Source: Rhodobacter sp. NTK016B (GTDB lineage Bacteria; Pseudomonadota; Alphaproteobacteria; Rhodobacterales; Rhodobacteraceae). Taken from it: 64,000 nucleotides of DNA. The stretch is taken from assembly GCF_017303295.1 (NCBI RefSeq), contig NZ_JAFKOK010000007.1:62001-126000 (forward strand). The letters run 5' to 3'. The translations under genes were made by a program, and so were the position numbers. Positions 11,053 to 22,260 of this stretch are shown here, one piece after another; the first letter of the stretch is position 1, and each line of letters begins with the position of its first letter. The notes under the pieces are model-generated. The model was given only the letters and a program-made list of their open reading frames with translations, was not told the origin of the DNA and searched no databases.

Positions 11053-11829
11053 ATGCATCTCGACGTACACCAGTTGCGGGATTTCTACTATCGCAGTCAG
11101 CTCGGGCGCGCGGCTCAGAAAGGCGTGCGCGACCGGGTCGTGGCACGCTGGGGCGATGTCCGGGGGCTGAACGTCGCGGGCTATGGCTTTGCCGTGCCGC
11201 TTCTGCGCCCGTTTCTGGGCGTGGCCGAGCGGGTGATCGGGCTGATGCCCGCGCCGCAGGGGGTCATGCACTGGCCCGCCGAGGGGCCCAATCACTCCGT
11301 TCTGTGTGACGAGGCGCGCTGGCCGCTTGCCAATGACAGCATCGACCGGCTGGTCCTGATGCACGGGCTGGAAACCTGCGATACGCCGCTGGCGCTGCTG
11401 GACGAGATGCACCGCGTGCTTGCGCCGCAGGGCAGGGCGCTGATCGTGGTGCCCAGCCGGGGCGGGTTGTGGGCGCGCTCGGATCTGACGCCGTTCGGCT
11501 TCGGGCGGCCCTATTCGCGCGGACAGATCGAGCGGCTGATGCGCGAGGCGGATTTCGTCTGTTCGGCGCATACCTCGGCGCTGTTCTTCCCGCCGTCGTC
11601 ACGGCGTTTCTGGCTGCGTTCGGCGCGGGCGCTGGAGCGCGCAGGCGGGCGCTGGGGGCCGGACCGCTTGGGTGGCGTGCTGATGGTCGAGATCATGCGC
11701 CGCGACACAGCCGCTCCGCGGGGGCTGCGCATGGCCGAACGTCCCCCGCTCCGGGTGCTCGAAGGCATTCCGGTGAGCGGCGCGCAGCCCGCGTGGCGAC
11801 GGCCGCAGGACACTGACCCGGGGCGGTGA
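11053..11829 (+). CDS. SAM-dependent methyltransferase domain protein
   Basis: A 258-residue class I methyltransferase-like protein. The start MHLDVHQLRDFY is chosen because CGAGGG lies just before it and the frame upstream lacks conserved character. A weak GxG-type SAM site is seen at VAGYGFAVPLL. The motif LVLMHGLETCDTPLALLDEMHRVLAPQGRALIVVPSRGG (segments LVLMHGLE and HRVLAPQG) resembles motifs II-III of Methyltransf_11 proteins. The substrate is unknown. Its constant pairing with gloB in this family is genomic context only and does not establish a shared pathway. Confidence 0.75.
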   Translation: MHLDVHQLRDFYYRSQLGRAAQKGVRDRVVARWGDVRGLNVAGYGFAVPLLRPFLGVAERVIGLMPAPQGVMHWPAEGPNHSVLCDEARWPLANDSIDRLVLMHGLETCDTPLALLDEMHRVLAPQGRALIVVPSRGGLWARSDLTPFGFGRPYSRGQIERLMREADFVCSAHTSALFFPPSSRRFWLRSARALERAGGRWGPDRLGGVLMVEIMRRDTAAPRGLRMAERPPLRVLEGIPVSGAQPAWRRPQDTDPGR

Positions 11830-12191
11830 CGCAGGGTCGCGGCGGGGCCGGGGCAAGACCGAATCTGTTGCGAATCTTTAACGCGCGAAATCAATGTGCC
11901 GGAGGGTGATAATAAACATGGACAGTATGGATTAGGCGTTGACATGCGGGGCTTTCTGCGCCGCGGCGCCGTTCTTGCCCGGGAAAGGGTCCGGGCTGCG
12001 ACAATCTGACTTACCGCCCCCGCGCTAAGCGCTAACAAGGCGGCCATTCACGTCTCGTTGATGGTTGCTAGACCGGGAATGCTCTGCTACATCCGCACCG
12101 AATTTGAGGTGCCGCGCACTATCTTCGAGCACCCAGACCACGCCCCGGCCTAGCGCGAGGCCAAAGGGCGTACAAACTCGAAAGGGTGGAC
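11830..12191. other. 362-bp leader region upstream of atpH
   Basis: No gene is supported here. The region should contain the promoter and leader of the ATP synthase operon. A five-codon frame at about 11918 has a GGAGG-like site but is too short to call. A candidate sigma-70 promoter is listed separately at 12065-12093. Confidence 0.5.
12065..12093 (+). promoter_or_regulatory. candidate promoter for atp operon
   Basis: TTGCTA (12065-12070) and TACATC (12088-12093) are separated by 17 bp. They lie about 100 bp before the atpH start and form the best -35/-10 pair seen in this gap. Confidence 0.35.
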
Positions 12192-12752
12192 GTGTCCGAA
12201 CCTGCTTCGATTTCCACCGGCATCGCTGTGCGCTATGCCACCGCCGTCTTCGAACTGGCGAAAGAGAACTCGGCACTTGCCGGGCTCGAAACCGATCTCG
12301 ACACGCTCGAAGCCGCTCTGAATGACAGTGCCGACCTGCGCGCGGCCCTGTCGTCGCCGGTCTACAGCCGTGACGATCTGCGCAGCGCGATCACCGCGCT
12401 GGCGTCCAAGATGAACCTGTCGCAGATCATGGCAGGGACGCTGGGCATGATGGCCCAGAACCGCCGCCTGTTCGCGCTGCCGGCCCTGATTGCCGAGCTG
12501 CGCCGCATGGTCGCCGAGGAAAAAGGCGAAGTGACCGCCGATGTGACCTCGGCCAGCGTGCTGACCAAGGCGCAGGCGGATCAGCTGGCCGAGACGCTCA
12601 AAGCGCGCGTCGGCAAGAATGTGAAACTGAATGTCGCCGTCGATGAAAGCCTTATCGGTGGTCTGATTGTCAAAGTGGGCTCGAAGATGATCGACACGTC
12701 GATCAAGTCAAAGCTCGCGGCCCTCCAGAACAGCATGAAAGAGGTCGGATAA
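12192..12752 (+). CDS. atpH: F1F0 ATP synthase delta subunit
   Basis: Delta subunit linking the F1 head to the peripheral stalk of the ATP synthase. The GTG at 12192 ([12 protein letters not shown]) is preferred over the GTG at 12186, because GAAAGGG lies at ideal spacing and the protein then begins as in related alphaproteobacteria; it has 186 residues. The OSCP/delta fold is supported by [11 protein letters not shown] near the N-terminus and by [18 protein letters not shown] near the C-terminus. Its stop shares a base with the atpA start (TAATG). Confidence 0.93.
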   Translation: MSEPASISTGIAVRYATAVFELAKENSALAGLETDLDTLEAALNDSADLRAALSSPVYSRDDLRSAITALASKMNLSQIMAGTLGMMAQNRRLFALPALIAELRRMVAEEKGEVTADVTSASVLTKAQADQLAETLKARVGKNVKLNVAVDESLIGGLIVKVGSKMIDTSIKSKLAALQNSMKEVG

Positions 12753-14290
12753 TGGGTATCCAAGCAGCTGAGATCTCTGCGATCCTCAAGGAGCAGATCA
12801 AGAACTTCGGCCAGGAAGTCGAAGTGGCCGAAGTCGGCCGCGTTCTCTCGGTCGGCGACGGTATCGCCCGTGTCCATGGTCTGGACAACGTCCAGGCTGG
12901 TGAGATGGTGGAATTCCCCGGTGGGATCCGCGGCATGGCGCTGAACCTCGAAAGCGACAACGTCGGCGTCGTTATCTTCGGTTCGGACCGCGACATCAAA
13001 GAAGGCGACACCGTCAAGCGCACGCAGTCCATCGTGGACGTGCCCGCCGGTGAAGCCCTGCTCGGCCGCGTCGTCGACGCTCTGGGCAACCCGATCGACG
13101 GCAAAGGCCCGATCGACGCCTCCGAGCGCCGCATCGCCGACGTCAAGGCGCCGGGCATCATCCCCCGGAAATCGGTGCACGAGCCGATGGCCACCGGCCT
13201 GAAATCGGTCGACGCCATGATCCCGGTCGGCCGTGGCCAGCGCGAGCTGATCATTGGCGACCGTCAGACCGGCAAGACCGCGATCGCGCTCGACTCGATC
13301 CTGAACCAGAAGACCTATAACGATGCCGCCGGCGACGACGAGAGCAAGAAGCTCTACTGCGTCTATGTCGCTGTAGGTCAGAAGCGTTCGACCGTTGCCC
13401 AGCTGGTCAAGAAGCTGGAAGAAAACGGCGCGCTGGAATACTCGATCATCGTCGCCGCGACCGCTTCGGATCCCGCGCCGATGCAGTACCTCGCGCCCTA
13501 TACCGCGACCGCGATGGCGGAATTCTTCCGCGACAACGGCCGCCACGCGCTGATCATCTACGATGACCTTTCCAAGCAGGCCGTGGCTTATCGCCAGATG
13601 TCGCTGCTGCTGCGCCGTCCGCCGGGGCGTGAAGCCTATCCGGGCGACGTGTTCTATCTGCACTCGCGCCTGCTGGAGCGTTCGGCGAAGCTGAACGAAG
13701 ACAACGGCTCGGGCTCGCTGACGGCGCTGCCGATCATCGAAACGCAGGGTGGCGACGTGTCGGCCTTTATTCCGACCAACGTGATCTCGATCACCGACGG
13801 CCAGATCTTCCTGGAAACCGACCTGTTCTACCAAGGTGTCCGCCCGGCCGTGAACACCGGTCTGTCGGTGTCGCGTGTGGGCTCGTCGGCTCAGACCAAC
13901 GCGATGAAATCGGTCGCCGGTCCGGTCAAGCTCGAGCTTGCCCAGTACCGCGAAATGGCCGCCTTCGCGCAGTTCGGTTCGGACCTCGACGCCGCGACGC
14001 AAAAGCTGCTGAACCGGGGTGCCCGTCTGACCGAGCTGATGAAGCAGCCGCAATACTCGCCGCTGACCAACGCCGAGATCGTCTGCGTCATCTATGCCGG
14101 CACCAACGGCTATCTCGATCCGATCAAGGTGTCGGATGTGAGCCGTTTCGAGAAGGGTCTGCTGGCCCATCTGCGCGGTAACCATGCCGATCTTCTGGCC
14201 GATATCACCAACAACGACCGTAAGGTGAAGGGCGAGCTGGAAGACAAGATCAAGGCTGCGCTGGACGAATACGCGAAAGACTTCGCCTGA
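12752..14290 (+). CDS. atpA: F1F0 ATP synthase alpha subunit
   Basis: Non-catalytic nucleotide-binding subunit of F1, 512 residues as usual. The P-loop GDRQTGKT lies near residues 170-177. The alpha signature [20 protein letters not shown] and the C-terminal helical domain are also present. It is the second gene of atpHAGDC. F0 genes are not present, in line with the split F0/F1 operons of alphaproteobacteria. Confidence 0.98.
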   Translation: MGIQAAEISAILKEQIKNFGQEVEVAEVGRVLSVGDGIARVHGLDNVQAGEMVEFPGGIRGMALNLESDNVGVVIFGSDRDIKEGDTVKRTQSIVDVPAGEALLGRVVDALGNPIDGKGPIDASERRIADVKAPGIIPRKSVHEPMATGLKSVDAMIPVGRGQRELIIGDRQTGKTAIALDSILNQKTYNDAAGDDESKKLYCVYVAVGQKRSTVAQLVKKLEENGALEYSIIVAATASDPAPMQYLAPYTATAMAEFFRDNGRHALIIYDDLSKQAVAYRQMSLLLRRPPGREAYPGDVFYLHSRLLERSAKLNEDNGSGSLTALPIIETQGGDVSAFIPTNVISITDGQIFLETDLFYQGVRPAVNTGLSVSRVGSSAQTNAMKSVAGPVKLELAQYREMAAFAQFGSDLDAATQKLLNRGARLTELMKQPQYSPLTNAEIVCVIYAGTNGYLDPIKVSDVSRFEKGLLAHLRGNHADLLADITNNDRKVKGELEDKIKAALDEYAKDFA

Positions 14291-14313
14291 GGGCGGGGGA
14301 GAGGACAAGGTAG

Positions 14314-16636
<2,323 letters not shown>

Positions 16637-16656
16637 TCCGACCATAGGAGGGCCTC

Positions 16657-17076
16657 ATGGCCGATACGATGCAGTTCGACCTCGTCTCGCCTGAGCGGAA
16701 GCTGATGTCCGCCCAGGCCTCCGAGGTCCGGATCCCCGGCGCGGACGGGGACATGACGGCGATGCCGGGGCATTCGGCGACGATCACGACGCTGCGTCCC
16801 GGTGTGCTGGCGGTAACGGCGGACGGTCAGACGACCGAATTCGCCGTGACCGGCGGCTTCGCCGAGATCACGCCCGAGGGCATCTCGGTGCTTGCCGAGC
16901 GTTCGCTGCCCAAGGGCGAAGTCACCCAGTCCGTCATGGACGAATGGGTCGCCGAAGCGCACAAGGCGCATCAGGAAGCCCATCACACGGTGGTCGACGA
17001 TGCGGCAAAGCTGCTGTCGGACATGGTGGCGATGGGGTCGCATATCGGGCTCGACCCGAACATGCCGAGCCTCTGA
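16657..17076 (+). CDS. atpC: F1F0 ATP synthase epsilon subunit
   Basis: Epsilon subunit of the central stalk, which regulates ATP hydrolysis. The 139 residues include the beta-sandwich domain ([24 protein letters not shown]) and a shorter C-terminal helical region. A GGAGGG-type site precedes the ATG. It is the last gene of the operon, followed 21 bp later by a strong terminator. Confidence 0.95.
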   Translation: MADTMQFDLVSPERKLMSAQASEVRIPGADGDMTAMPGHSATITTLRPGVLAVTADGQTTEFAVTGGFAEITPEGISVLAERSLPKGEVTQSVMDEWVAEAHKAHQEAHHTVVDDAAKLLSDMVAMGSHIGLDPNMPSL

Positions 17077-17097
17077 TCGCCGATCCGGAGAAATCGC

Positions 17098-17126
17098 AAG
17101 GGCCCCGCCGATAAAGCGGGGCCCTT
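17098..17126 (+). terminator. intrinsic terminator of atp operon
   Basis: An 11-bp GC-rich stem, AAGGGCCCCGC (17098-17108) with GCGGGGCCCTT (from 17116), encloses a short CGATAAA loop and is followed by TTTGCTTT. Confidence 0.9.
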
Positions 17127-17355
17127 TGCTTTGGCCCGACCGACTGTTCACGGCGAGCCGGGCAGGGGCGCGTTGCCCCCCTCGGCGCTTGCGCGCCTCA
17201 CCCCCCAGGATATTTGGAGAACAAAGATGGGCAAATTTGAATAAAATTGTCCGCGCTTCCCGGGGGGAAGGAGGCTGCTGTTTCACTTTGCCAGAAATAC
17301 TCACGCATCGCTTGCCACGCCGCGCAGGTAGCCGGGGGCAGAGCTGCGCAAAACA
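17127..17355. other. non-coding stretch between two terminators
   Basis: No gene is supported between the atpC terminator and the prs terminator. The segment contains CCCCCCAGGATATTTGG (about 17203) followed by AGAACAAAGATG. This resembles a short intergenic sequence that I associate with Rhodobacteraceae genomes, but no second copy occurs in this window. A CCCGGGGGG run lies near 17260. Confidence 0.35.
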
Positions 17356-17381
17356 AAAGGCGCCCGAAACGGGGCGCCTTT
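17356..17381 (-). terminator. intrinsic terminator of prs
   Basis: AAAGGCGCCC (17356-17365) pairs with GGGCGCCTTT (17372-17381) around a short loop, 26 bp after the leftward prs stop. Runs of A/T on both sides make it usable in either direction. Confidence 0.85.
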
Positions 17382-17406
17382 CGATCTTGCCTTGCAGGAC
17401 CGGGGC

Positions 17407-18423
17407 TCAGCGCGAATAGAGCCCTTCGTAGATCGGCGTCAGCGTTTCCATGTCGAAGAGCGACGAGACCGACGTGCCGTTCCAGGTATTCAGGATCGCC
17501 TGAGCGAACATCGGCGCCGTGGGGACGATGCGGATATTCGGCGTGGCCTTGACCGCGTCGGTGGCCTCGATCGAATCCGTGATCACCAGCGATTTCATCA
17601 CCGAGGTCTTGATCCGCTCGACCGCCGGGCCCGACAGGACGCCGTGGGTAATGTAGCTGTGCACTTCGGTGGCGCCGGCATCCATCAGTACTTCGGCCGC
17701 CTTGCACAGCGTGCCCGCGGTGTCGCAGATGTCGTCGACGATGATGCAGCTCTTGCCGGTCACGTCACCGATCACGGTCATCTCGGCGATCTCGCCCGGT
17801 TTCTCGCGGCGCTTGTCGACGATCGACAGCGGCGCGTTGATGCGTTTGGCGAGTTCGCGGGCGCGGGCCACGCCGCCGACATCGGGCGAGACCACCATCA
17901 CGTCCGACAGCCGCTCGCGGAAGGTGTGGAGCACGTCGAGTGCGAAGACCGGTGCGGCGTATAGGTTGTCGACGGGGATATCGAAAAAGCCCTGGATCTG
18001 GGTCGCGTGCAGATCCAGCGTCAGGACGCGGTCGATACCCGCTTCGGAAATCAGGTTCGAGACCAGCTTGGCCGAAATGGGCGTGCGCGCCTTGGTGCGG
18101 CGATCCTGCCGTGCATAACCGAAATAGGGGATGACGGCGGTGATGCGGGCGGCTGACGAGCGTTTGAGCGCGTCGGCGATGATCAGCAGCTCCATCAGGT
18201 TGTCATTGGCCGGGTTCGAGGTCGGCTGGATGATGAACATATCCTCGCCGCGCACATTCTCGTAAACCTCGACGAAGATCTCCTGATCGTTGAAGCGCTC
18301 GACGCGGGCTTCGACCAGATTAACGCTCATGCCGCGGTGCAGAGACATGCGCCTTGCGATGGCCTTGGCCAGCGGCTGGTTCGCATTGCCGGCAATCAGT
18401 TTCGGTTCGGTCATGGCGGGCAT
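17407..18423 (-). CDS. prs: ribose-phosphate pyrophosphokinase
   Basis: PRPP synthetase, which makes phosphoribosyl pyrophosphate from ribose 5-phosphate and ATP for nucleotide, histidine and tryptophan synthesis. The start at 18423 (MPAMTEPKL) has GAGG six bases upstream; an ATG at 18414 is the alternative. The 338 residues include [20 protein letters not shown], the Mg/ATP region [28 protein letters not shown] and the PRPP loop [12 protein letters not shown]. It is divergent from the DsbA-family gene. Confidence 0.96.
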   Translation of the reverse strand: MPAMTEPKLIAGNANQPLAKAIARRMSLHRGMSVNLVEARVERFNDQEIFVEVYENVRGEDMFIIQPTSNPANDNLMELLIIADALKRSSAARITAVIPYFGYARQDRRTKARTPISAKLVSNLISEAGIDRVLTLDLHATQIQGFFDIPVDNLYAAPVFALDVLHTFRERLSDVMVVSPDVGGVARARELAKRINAPLSIVDKRREKPGEIAEMTVIGDVTGKSCIIVDDICDTAGTLCKAAEVLMDAGATEVHSYITHGVLSGPAVERIKTSVMKSLVITDSIEATDAVKATPNIRIVPTAPMFAQAILNTWNGTSVSSLFDMETLTPIYEGLYSR

Positions 18424-18516
18424 CGGGACCTCGGTTGGGCGGGGAATCGCGCGGTTGACACCGCTTAGCACCCCGCTAGGGTCTTGCAAAGTCGCAGGCC
18501 CGGGGGATGTGCTCAT

Positions 18517-19128
18517 ATGCAACAGATTGATTACTACCTGACAATCATCTCTCCCTGGACCTATCTGGCGGGCACCCGGCCTGCCGAGATCGCCCGCAAA
18601 CACGGGGCGAAACTGCGCTACAAGCCGGTGGATCCGGGCGCACTGTTCCAGAGGACAGGCGGCCAGCCGTTGCCTGAGCGGCATGAAAGCCGCCGTGCGT
18701 ATCGCCTGCAGGAGCTCCGCCGCCAGTCGAAGAAAGCGGGCGTGCCGCTGACCTTGCAGCCGGCCTTCGCGCCGACCAATCCCGCACCCGCCGCCTATGC
18801 GATCATTGCCGCGCAGGAGGCCTGCGACAAAGGCGCGGAGGGCGATCTGGACGGGCTGGTTCAGGCGCTGCTGAAGGCCTGCTGGGTCGAGGATCGCAAC
18901 GTCGCCGAGGACGAGGTGATCACCGGCGCGCTGAAGGCTGCGGGCTTCGATCCGATGCTGTCGATGAGCGGGATGCTGATCGGTGCCGAGCTGTATGGCC
19001 GGTATCTGGAAGAGGCGGTCGCGGCAGGCGTGTTCGGCTTCCCGTTCTTCGTTGTCGACGGCAGCGAGCATTTCTGGGGACAGGACCGGCTGGACGATCT
19101 GGATCTGTATCTGTCGGGCGCGCTATAA
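18517..19128 (+). CDS. DsbA-family protein, 2-hydroxychromene-2-carboxylate isomerase-like
   Basis: A 203-residue member of the thioredoxin-fold DsbA/kappa-GST group. The N-terminal motif [15 protein letters not shown] has serine rather than a CxxC pair, as in glutathione-dependent isomerases such as 2-hydroxychromene-2-carboxylate isomerase. The C-terminal [21 protein letters not shown] is diagnostic of the family. GGGGGA precedes the ATG at 18517. Its stop overlaps the start of the next hydrolase gene, so they form an operon. The actual substrate is unknown; the isomerase name does not imply naphthalene degradation here. Confidence 0.85.
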   Translation: MQQIDYYLTIISPWTYLAGTRPAEIARKHGAKLRYKPVDPGALFQRTGGQPLPERHESRRAYRLQELRRQSKKAGVPLTLQPAFAPTNPAPAAYAIIAAQEACDKGAEGDLDGLVQALLKACWVEDRNVAEDEVITGALKAAGFDPMLSMSGMLIGAELYGRYLEEAVAAGVFGFPFFVVDGSEHFWGQDRLDDLDLYLSGAL

Positions 19129-19973
19129 TGAAGATGACGGACAGGCGGCTGGGGTCCGGTGACGGTTTGCCCGCGCTTTTCGCGCATTGCTTCTTGGGCC
19201 ATGGCGGAAGCTGGAAGGCACTGGTCGAGGCGTTGCCGGTGCCGCTGGACGTGATGGCGCCCGATCTGCCGGGCCATGGGCGCAGCCCGATGCCAGCCGA
19301 TCCCGGCGATTTTCATGCCGGTGTTGCACGGGCGCTGGGGGCCGTTATCCGCCGCCCGTCGCTGCTGGTCGGGCATTCCTTTGGCGCGGCCTCGCTTTTG
19401 CGCCATGCGTTGCACCACAAACAGGATGTGGCCGGTCTGGTTCTGATCGAGCCGGTCTTCTTTGCCGCCGCTGCCGGGTCCGACGCCTTTGCCCAATATC
19501 GGCGCGAGACCGAAGAGATGGAGGCCGCCCTGCAGCGGGGCCGCCCGGACCAGGCCGCACGGCTGTTTCTGGCGGGCAATCCCGGCTCGCCCGATTTCGA
19601 CGCGCTGCCCGCCCCGGCGCAGTCGGTCATGGCCGCGCAGATGCAGCTGGTCAAAGCCACGGATGCGGGGCTGTTCGAGGATAGTGGCAACCTGCTGGCG
19701 CCGGGGCTCATGGAGAGCTTCGACAGGCCCGTGCTGATCATCGTGGGCAGCGAGACCGCGCCGATCTTCCCGGCCATCCAGCGCGGGCTCATGGCGCGTC
19801 TGGCGCAGGCCGAGACGGCCGAGATCGCCGGGGCGGGCCATATGGCGCCGCTGTCCCATCCGGGCGCGGTGGCGGCGGCCATCCATGACTGGATGCAGCG
19901 TCACGGGCTGGCCCGCCCGGCACAGAAGGCTCTGGCACAGAAAGCCGGGGCCGGACTGCAGGACTTTGCCTGA
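19128..19973 (+). CDS. alpha/beta-fold hydrolase
   Basis: A 281-residue serine hydrolase of the alpha/beta fold. The nucleophile elbow GHSFGA places S84 as catalytic. The oxyanion/early motif AHCFLGHGGSW and the late histidine in AGAGHMAPLSHP are present. Overlap with the upstream isomerase-like gene (TAATG) indicates coupled translation. The substrate cannot be read from the sequence. Confidence 0.85.
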   Translation: MKMTDRRLGSGDGLPALFAHCFLGHGGSWKALVEALPVPLDVMAPDLPGHGRSPMPADPGDFHAGVARALGAVIRRPSLLVGHSFGAASLLRHALHHKQDVAGLVLIEPVFFAAAAGSDAFAQYRRETEEMEAALQRGRPDQAARLFLAGNPGSPDFDALPAPAQSVMAAQMQLVKATDAGLFEDSGNLLAPGLMESFDRPVLIIVGSETAPIFPAIQRGLMARLAQAETAEIAGAGHMAPLSHPGAVAAAIHDWMQRHGLARPAQKALAQKAGAGLQDFA

Positions 19974-19989
19974 AACGACCCTGAAATGA

Positions 19990-20029
19990 CTGAAAGCCCC
20001 TCGTACCATGGGGTACGAGGGGCTTTCAG
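19990..20029. terminator. 18-bp perfect hairpin terminator
   Basis: Arms 19990-20007 and 20012-20029 are perfect inverse complements (CTGAAAGCCCCTCGTACC in the left arm) around a 4-base loop. It sits between convergent genes, 17 bp after the hydrolase and 35 bp after the DUF6280-like gene. The GAAAG/CTTTC ends give only short T-runs. Confidence 0.7.
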
Positions 20030-20063
20030 GCTGGCCCGGCTGAAGCGCCGGACGGGCAGGGGA

Positions 20064-20387
20064 TCAGGCCGCTTCGGCGTCCTGAAGCGCGGCCATGCGG
20101 CGCTCGCTTTCCTCGCGCGACAGCGCGACCGAGGTGCGCACACCGGCGGCGACGAATTGCATCAGACCCGAAACGACACGTTCGTTGGGGTCGATACCTG
20201 CACAGCTCAGAACTTCGCGACCATCACGCGAACGCGCCCAGCGGGCGATCTGTTCGGGACCGTTGCCGTATTTCTTGTCGTCGGCGATCGCATCGTCCAG
20301 CGCGGCCAGCACCACGGCCGCGAACAGCTTGCGCGCGCGCTGGCCCTGCTCGTGGTTGTAAGCCGTGCCATCCACGGAGTCGAACAT
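20064..20387 (-). CDS. DUF6280-family conserved protein
   Basis: A 107-residue soluble protein strongly resembling a small family conserved in Rhodobacteraceae (I believe DUF6280). No catalytic motif is evident. The core DGTAYNHEQGQRARKLF, DDKKYGNGPEQIARWARS and GREVLSCAGIDPNERVV appears highly conserved. AAGGACGG lies upstream of the ATG at 20387. It is divergent from efp across a 214-bp region that holds a perfect 19-bp palindrome. Function unknown. Confidence 0.8.
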   Translation of the reverse strand: MFDSVDGTAYNHEQGQRARKLFAAVVLAALDDAIADDKKYGNGPEQIARWARSRDGREVLSCAGIDPNERVVSGLMQFVAAGVRTSVALSREESERRMAALQDAEAA

Positions 20388-20468
20388 GTTACCGTCCTTA
20401 TTCTTGGTCTTGCATTTTCTGGCGTCCGCCTCTTTACCGATAACGGCGTGCGATTCGCTACCGATCTT

Positions 20469-20487
20469 TTGCATGACCGTCATGCAA
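20469..20487. promoter_or_regulatory. 19-bp palindrome in DUF6280/efp promoter region
   Basis: TTGCATGAC (20469-20477), one central C, then GTCATGCAA (20479-20487) is a perfect inverted repeat. A further TTTTGCAT follows at once. It is a candidate operator for either divergent gene. Confidence 0.5.
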
Positions 20488-20530
20488 ATTTTGCATAACG
20501 GACTTATCATTGTGCCTTTGTTTGGTTTGC

Positions 20531-20559
20531 TTGCACGGCCGGACCCTGCAAGATATAGG
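20531..20559 (+). promoter_or_regulatory. candidate efp promoter
   Basis: TTGCAC (20531-20536) and TATAGG (20554-20559) are separated by exactly 17 bp and lie 42 bp before the efp start codon. Confidence 0.5.
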
Positions 20560-20601
20560 CAGGCACAAGACGATCTCAACGCTTTCTGAAGAGTTTTCTC
20601 C

Positions 20602-21165
20602 ATGCCCAAGATCAACGGCAACGAAATCAAGCCCGGCAACGTGCTGGAACACGACAACGGCCTGTGGGTTGCCGTGAAGGTCGGCCATGTGAAGCCCGGC
20701 AAGGGCGGCGCCTTTGCTCAGGTCGAGATGAAGAACCTGCGCGACGGTCGCAAGCTGAACGAGCGTTTCCGGTCGGAAGACAAGGTCGAGCGCGTGCGTC
20801 TGGAGCAGAAGGACCAGCAATTCCTGTTCGAAGCCGACGACATGCTGACCTTCATGGACAACGAGACCTTCGAGCAGATCGAACTGCCCGCGGACCTTCT
20901 GGGCGACCGCCGTCCGTTCTTGCAAGATGGCATGACCGTCACCATCGAATATTACGGCGACGAGGCGCTCAACGTGTCGCTGCCGCAGAAAGTCACCTGC
21001 AAGGTCGTCGAGACCGAGCCAGTGGTGAAGGGCCAGACCGCCGCCAACAGCTACAAGCCCGCCGTTCTGGATAACGGCGTGCGCATCATGGTGCCGCCGT
21101 TCATCGCGCAGGACGAGGATATCATCGTCCACACCGAGTCCTTCGAATATTCCGAGCGCGCCTGA
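20602..21165 (+). CDS. efp: translation elongation factor P
   Basis: EF-P relieves ribosome stalling at polyproline stretches. The 187 residues include the KOW-like domain I with the modification loop VKPGKGGAF, where K34 is the expected site of beta-lysylation. The OB domains II and III end in the EF-P signature [20 protein letters not shown] lysine at this position implies the EpmA/EpmB type of modification; those genes are not in the window. Confidence 0.96.
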   Translation: MPKINGNEIKPGNVLEHDNGLWVAVKVGHVKPGKGGAFAQVEMKNLRDGRKLNERFRSEDKVERVRLEQKDQQFLFEADDMLTFMDNETFEQIELPADLLGDRRPFLQDGMTVTIEYYGDEALNVSLPQKVTCKVVETEPVVKGQTAANSYKPAVLDNGVRIMVPPFIAQDEDIIVHTESFEYSERA

Positions 21166-21168
21166 ACC

Positions 21169-21627
21169 ATGCGTCGCACAGCCCGAGCCTTCGCCGTCGC
21201 GACGGGCTTTGGCCTGACCACGCTTTGTCACGCTGCCTTTTTGGGGGCCGTCCTTTCGGGGGCGGCCTTTGCACAACAGGGGGATGCCATGACGCCGCCA
21301 CCCCGGCCTGACGGGCAGTGGAGCGTGCGGCTGCTCGACGGTATCGCGGTCAGCGCCGACGACGACGTGACGCTTACCTTCGAAGAGGGGCGGGTCAGTG
21401 GCTCGACCGGGTGCAACCGCGTCTTCGGCGGCTACAGCCTGATGCCGGGCTTCGCCTTCGAGGGGCTGGGCATGACGCGGCGGGGATGCTTCGGGCGCAT
21501 GGCCGAGCTTGAGAGCGCTTTCAACCGCGCGGTCGAGAGTGTCAACGACTGGCGTATCGATGCCGAGGGGCGGCTTGAGCTTCTCAACGGCGAGCAGCCG
21601 CTTTTGCGCGCCGTGCGGCTGCCCTGA
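21169..21627 (+). CDS. META-domain (HslJ-like) exported protein
   Basis: A 152-residue protein with a signal peptide likely cleaved after AFA near residue 35. One META domain follows: LTFEEGRVSGSTGCNRVFGGY and GLGMTRRGCFGRMAELESAF, including the paired cysteines found in many members. In E. coli HslJ is linked to heat shock and novobiocin resistance. The start follows efp by 3 bp, so it may be translated from the efp transcript. The biological role here is unknown. Confidence 0.8.
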   Translation: MRRTARAFAVATGFGLTTLCHAAFLGAVLSGAAFAQQGDAMTPPPRPDGQWSVRLLDGIAVSADDDVTLTFEEGRVSGSTGCNRVFGGYSLMPGFAFEGLGMTRRGCFGRMAELESAFNRAVESVNDWRIDAEGRLELLNGEQPLLRAVRLP

Positions 21628-21644
21628 CATGGCCCGCCGTCGGG

Positions 21645-22256
21645 ATGCTTGACCGTTACCTGCGCCCGCTGATCGACCCGCCGCTCAACCGGGCGGGACG
21701 CGGCCTTGCGCGGATGGGCGTTCGCGCGAACACGGTCACCGCTCTTGGTCTCGTGCTGGGGCTGGGGGCCGCCGGGGCTTTGGCGCTGGGGGCCTATGGC
21801 TGGGCGCTGGCGCTGATCCTTGCCTCGCGGCTGGCGGACGGGCTGGACGGCGCCGTCGCGCGCGCGGGCTCGATCAGCGATATCGGCGGCTATCTGGATA
21901 TCGTGGCCGATTTCGTCTTCTACGCGGCGATCCCGCTGGCCTTCGTCTGGGCCGACCCGGCGGGCAATGGCTGGGCCGGAGCGGCGCTGCTGGCGGCTTT
22001 CTATGTCAACGGCGCGTCGTTTCTGGGTTACGCAATCCTTGCCGCCAAGCACCGGCTCGAGACCGAGGCGCGCGGACGCAAGTCGTGGTATCACGCGGGC
22101 GGGCTTCTGGAAGGCAGCGAGACCATCGCCTTCTTCGTGGCCTTCTGCCTGTGGCCCGGTGCCTTTCCTGCGCTGGCGCTGGTTTTCGCGGGGCTCTGCG
22201 TGCTGACGGCGGTAATCCGGGTGGCGATGGCGGCGGATCAGTTCCGCAAGGACTGA
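21645..22256 (+). CDS. CDP-alcohol phosphatidyltransferase family protein
   Basis: Integral membrane enzyme of 203 residues, with several hydrophobic segments. The active-site signature DGLDGAVAR followed by GGYLDIVAD matches D-x2-DG-x2-AR...G-x3-D-x3-D. The interval after AR is one residue shorter than the common eight, which should be checked. Such enzymes transfer a phosphatidyl group from CDP-diacylglycerol to an alcohol such as glycerol phosphate, serine or inositol. Which alcohol is used cannot be decided from sequence. It lies 17 bp after the META gene. Confidence 0.85.
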   Translation: MLDRYLRPLIDPPLNRAGRGLARMGVRANTVTALGLVLGLGAAGALALGAYGWALALILASRLADGLDGAVARAGSISDIGGYLDIVADFVFYAAIPLAFVWADPAGNGWAGAALLAAFYVNGASFLGYAILAAKHRLETEARGRKSWYHAGGLLEGSETIAFFVAFCLWPGAFPALALVFAGLCVLTAVIRVAMAADQFRKD

Positions 22257-22260
22257 GCGC

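Noticed and set aside
17407-19071. A 554-residue leftward frame including prs
   Set aside because: The extra N-terminal part is opposite the DsbA-family gene; the start at 18423 with GAGG gives the standard PRPP synthetase length.
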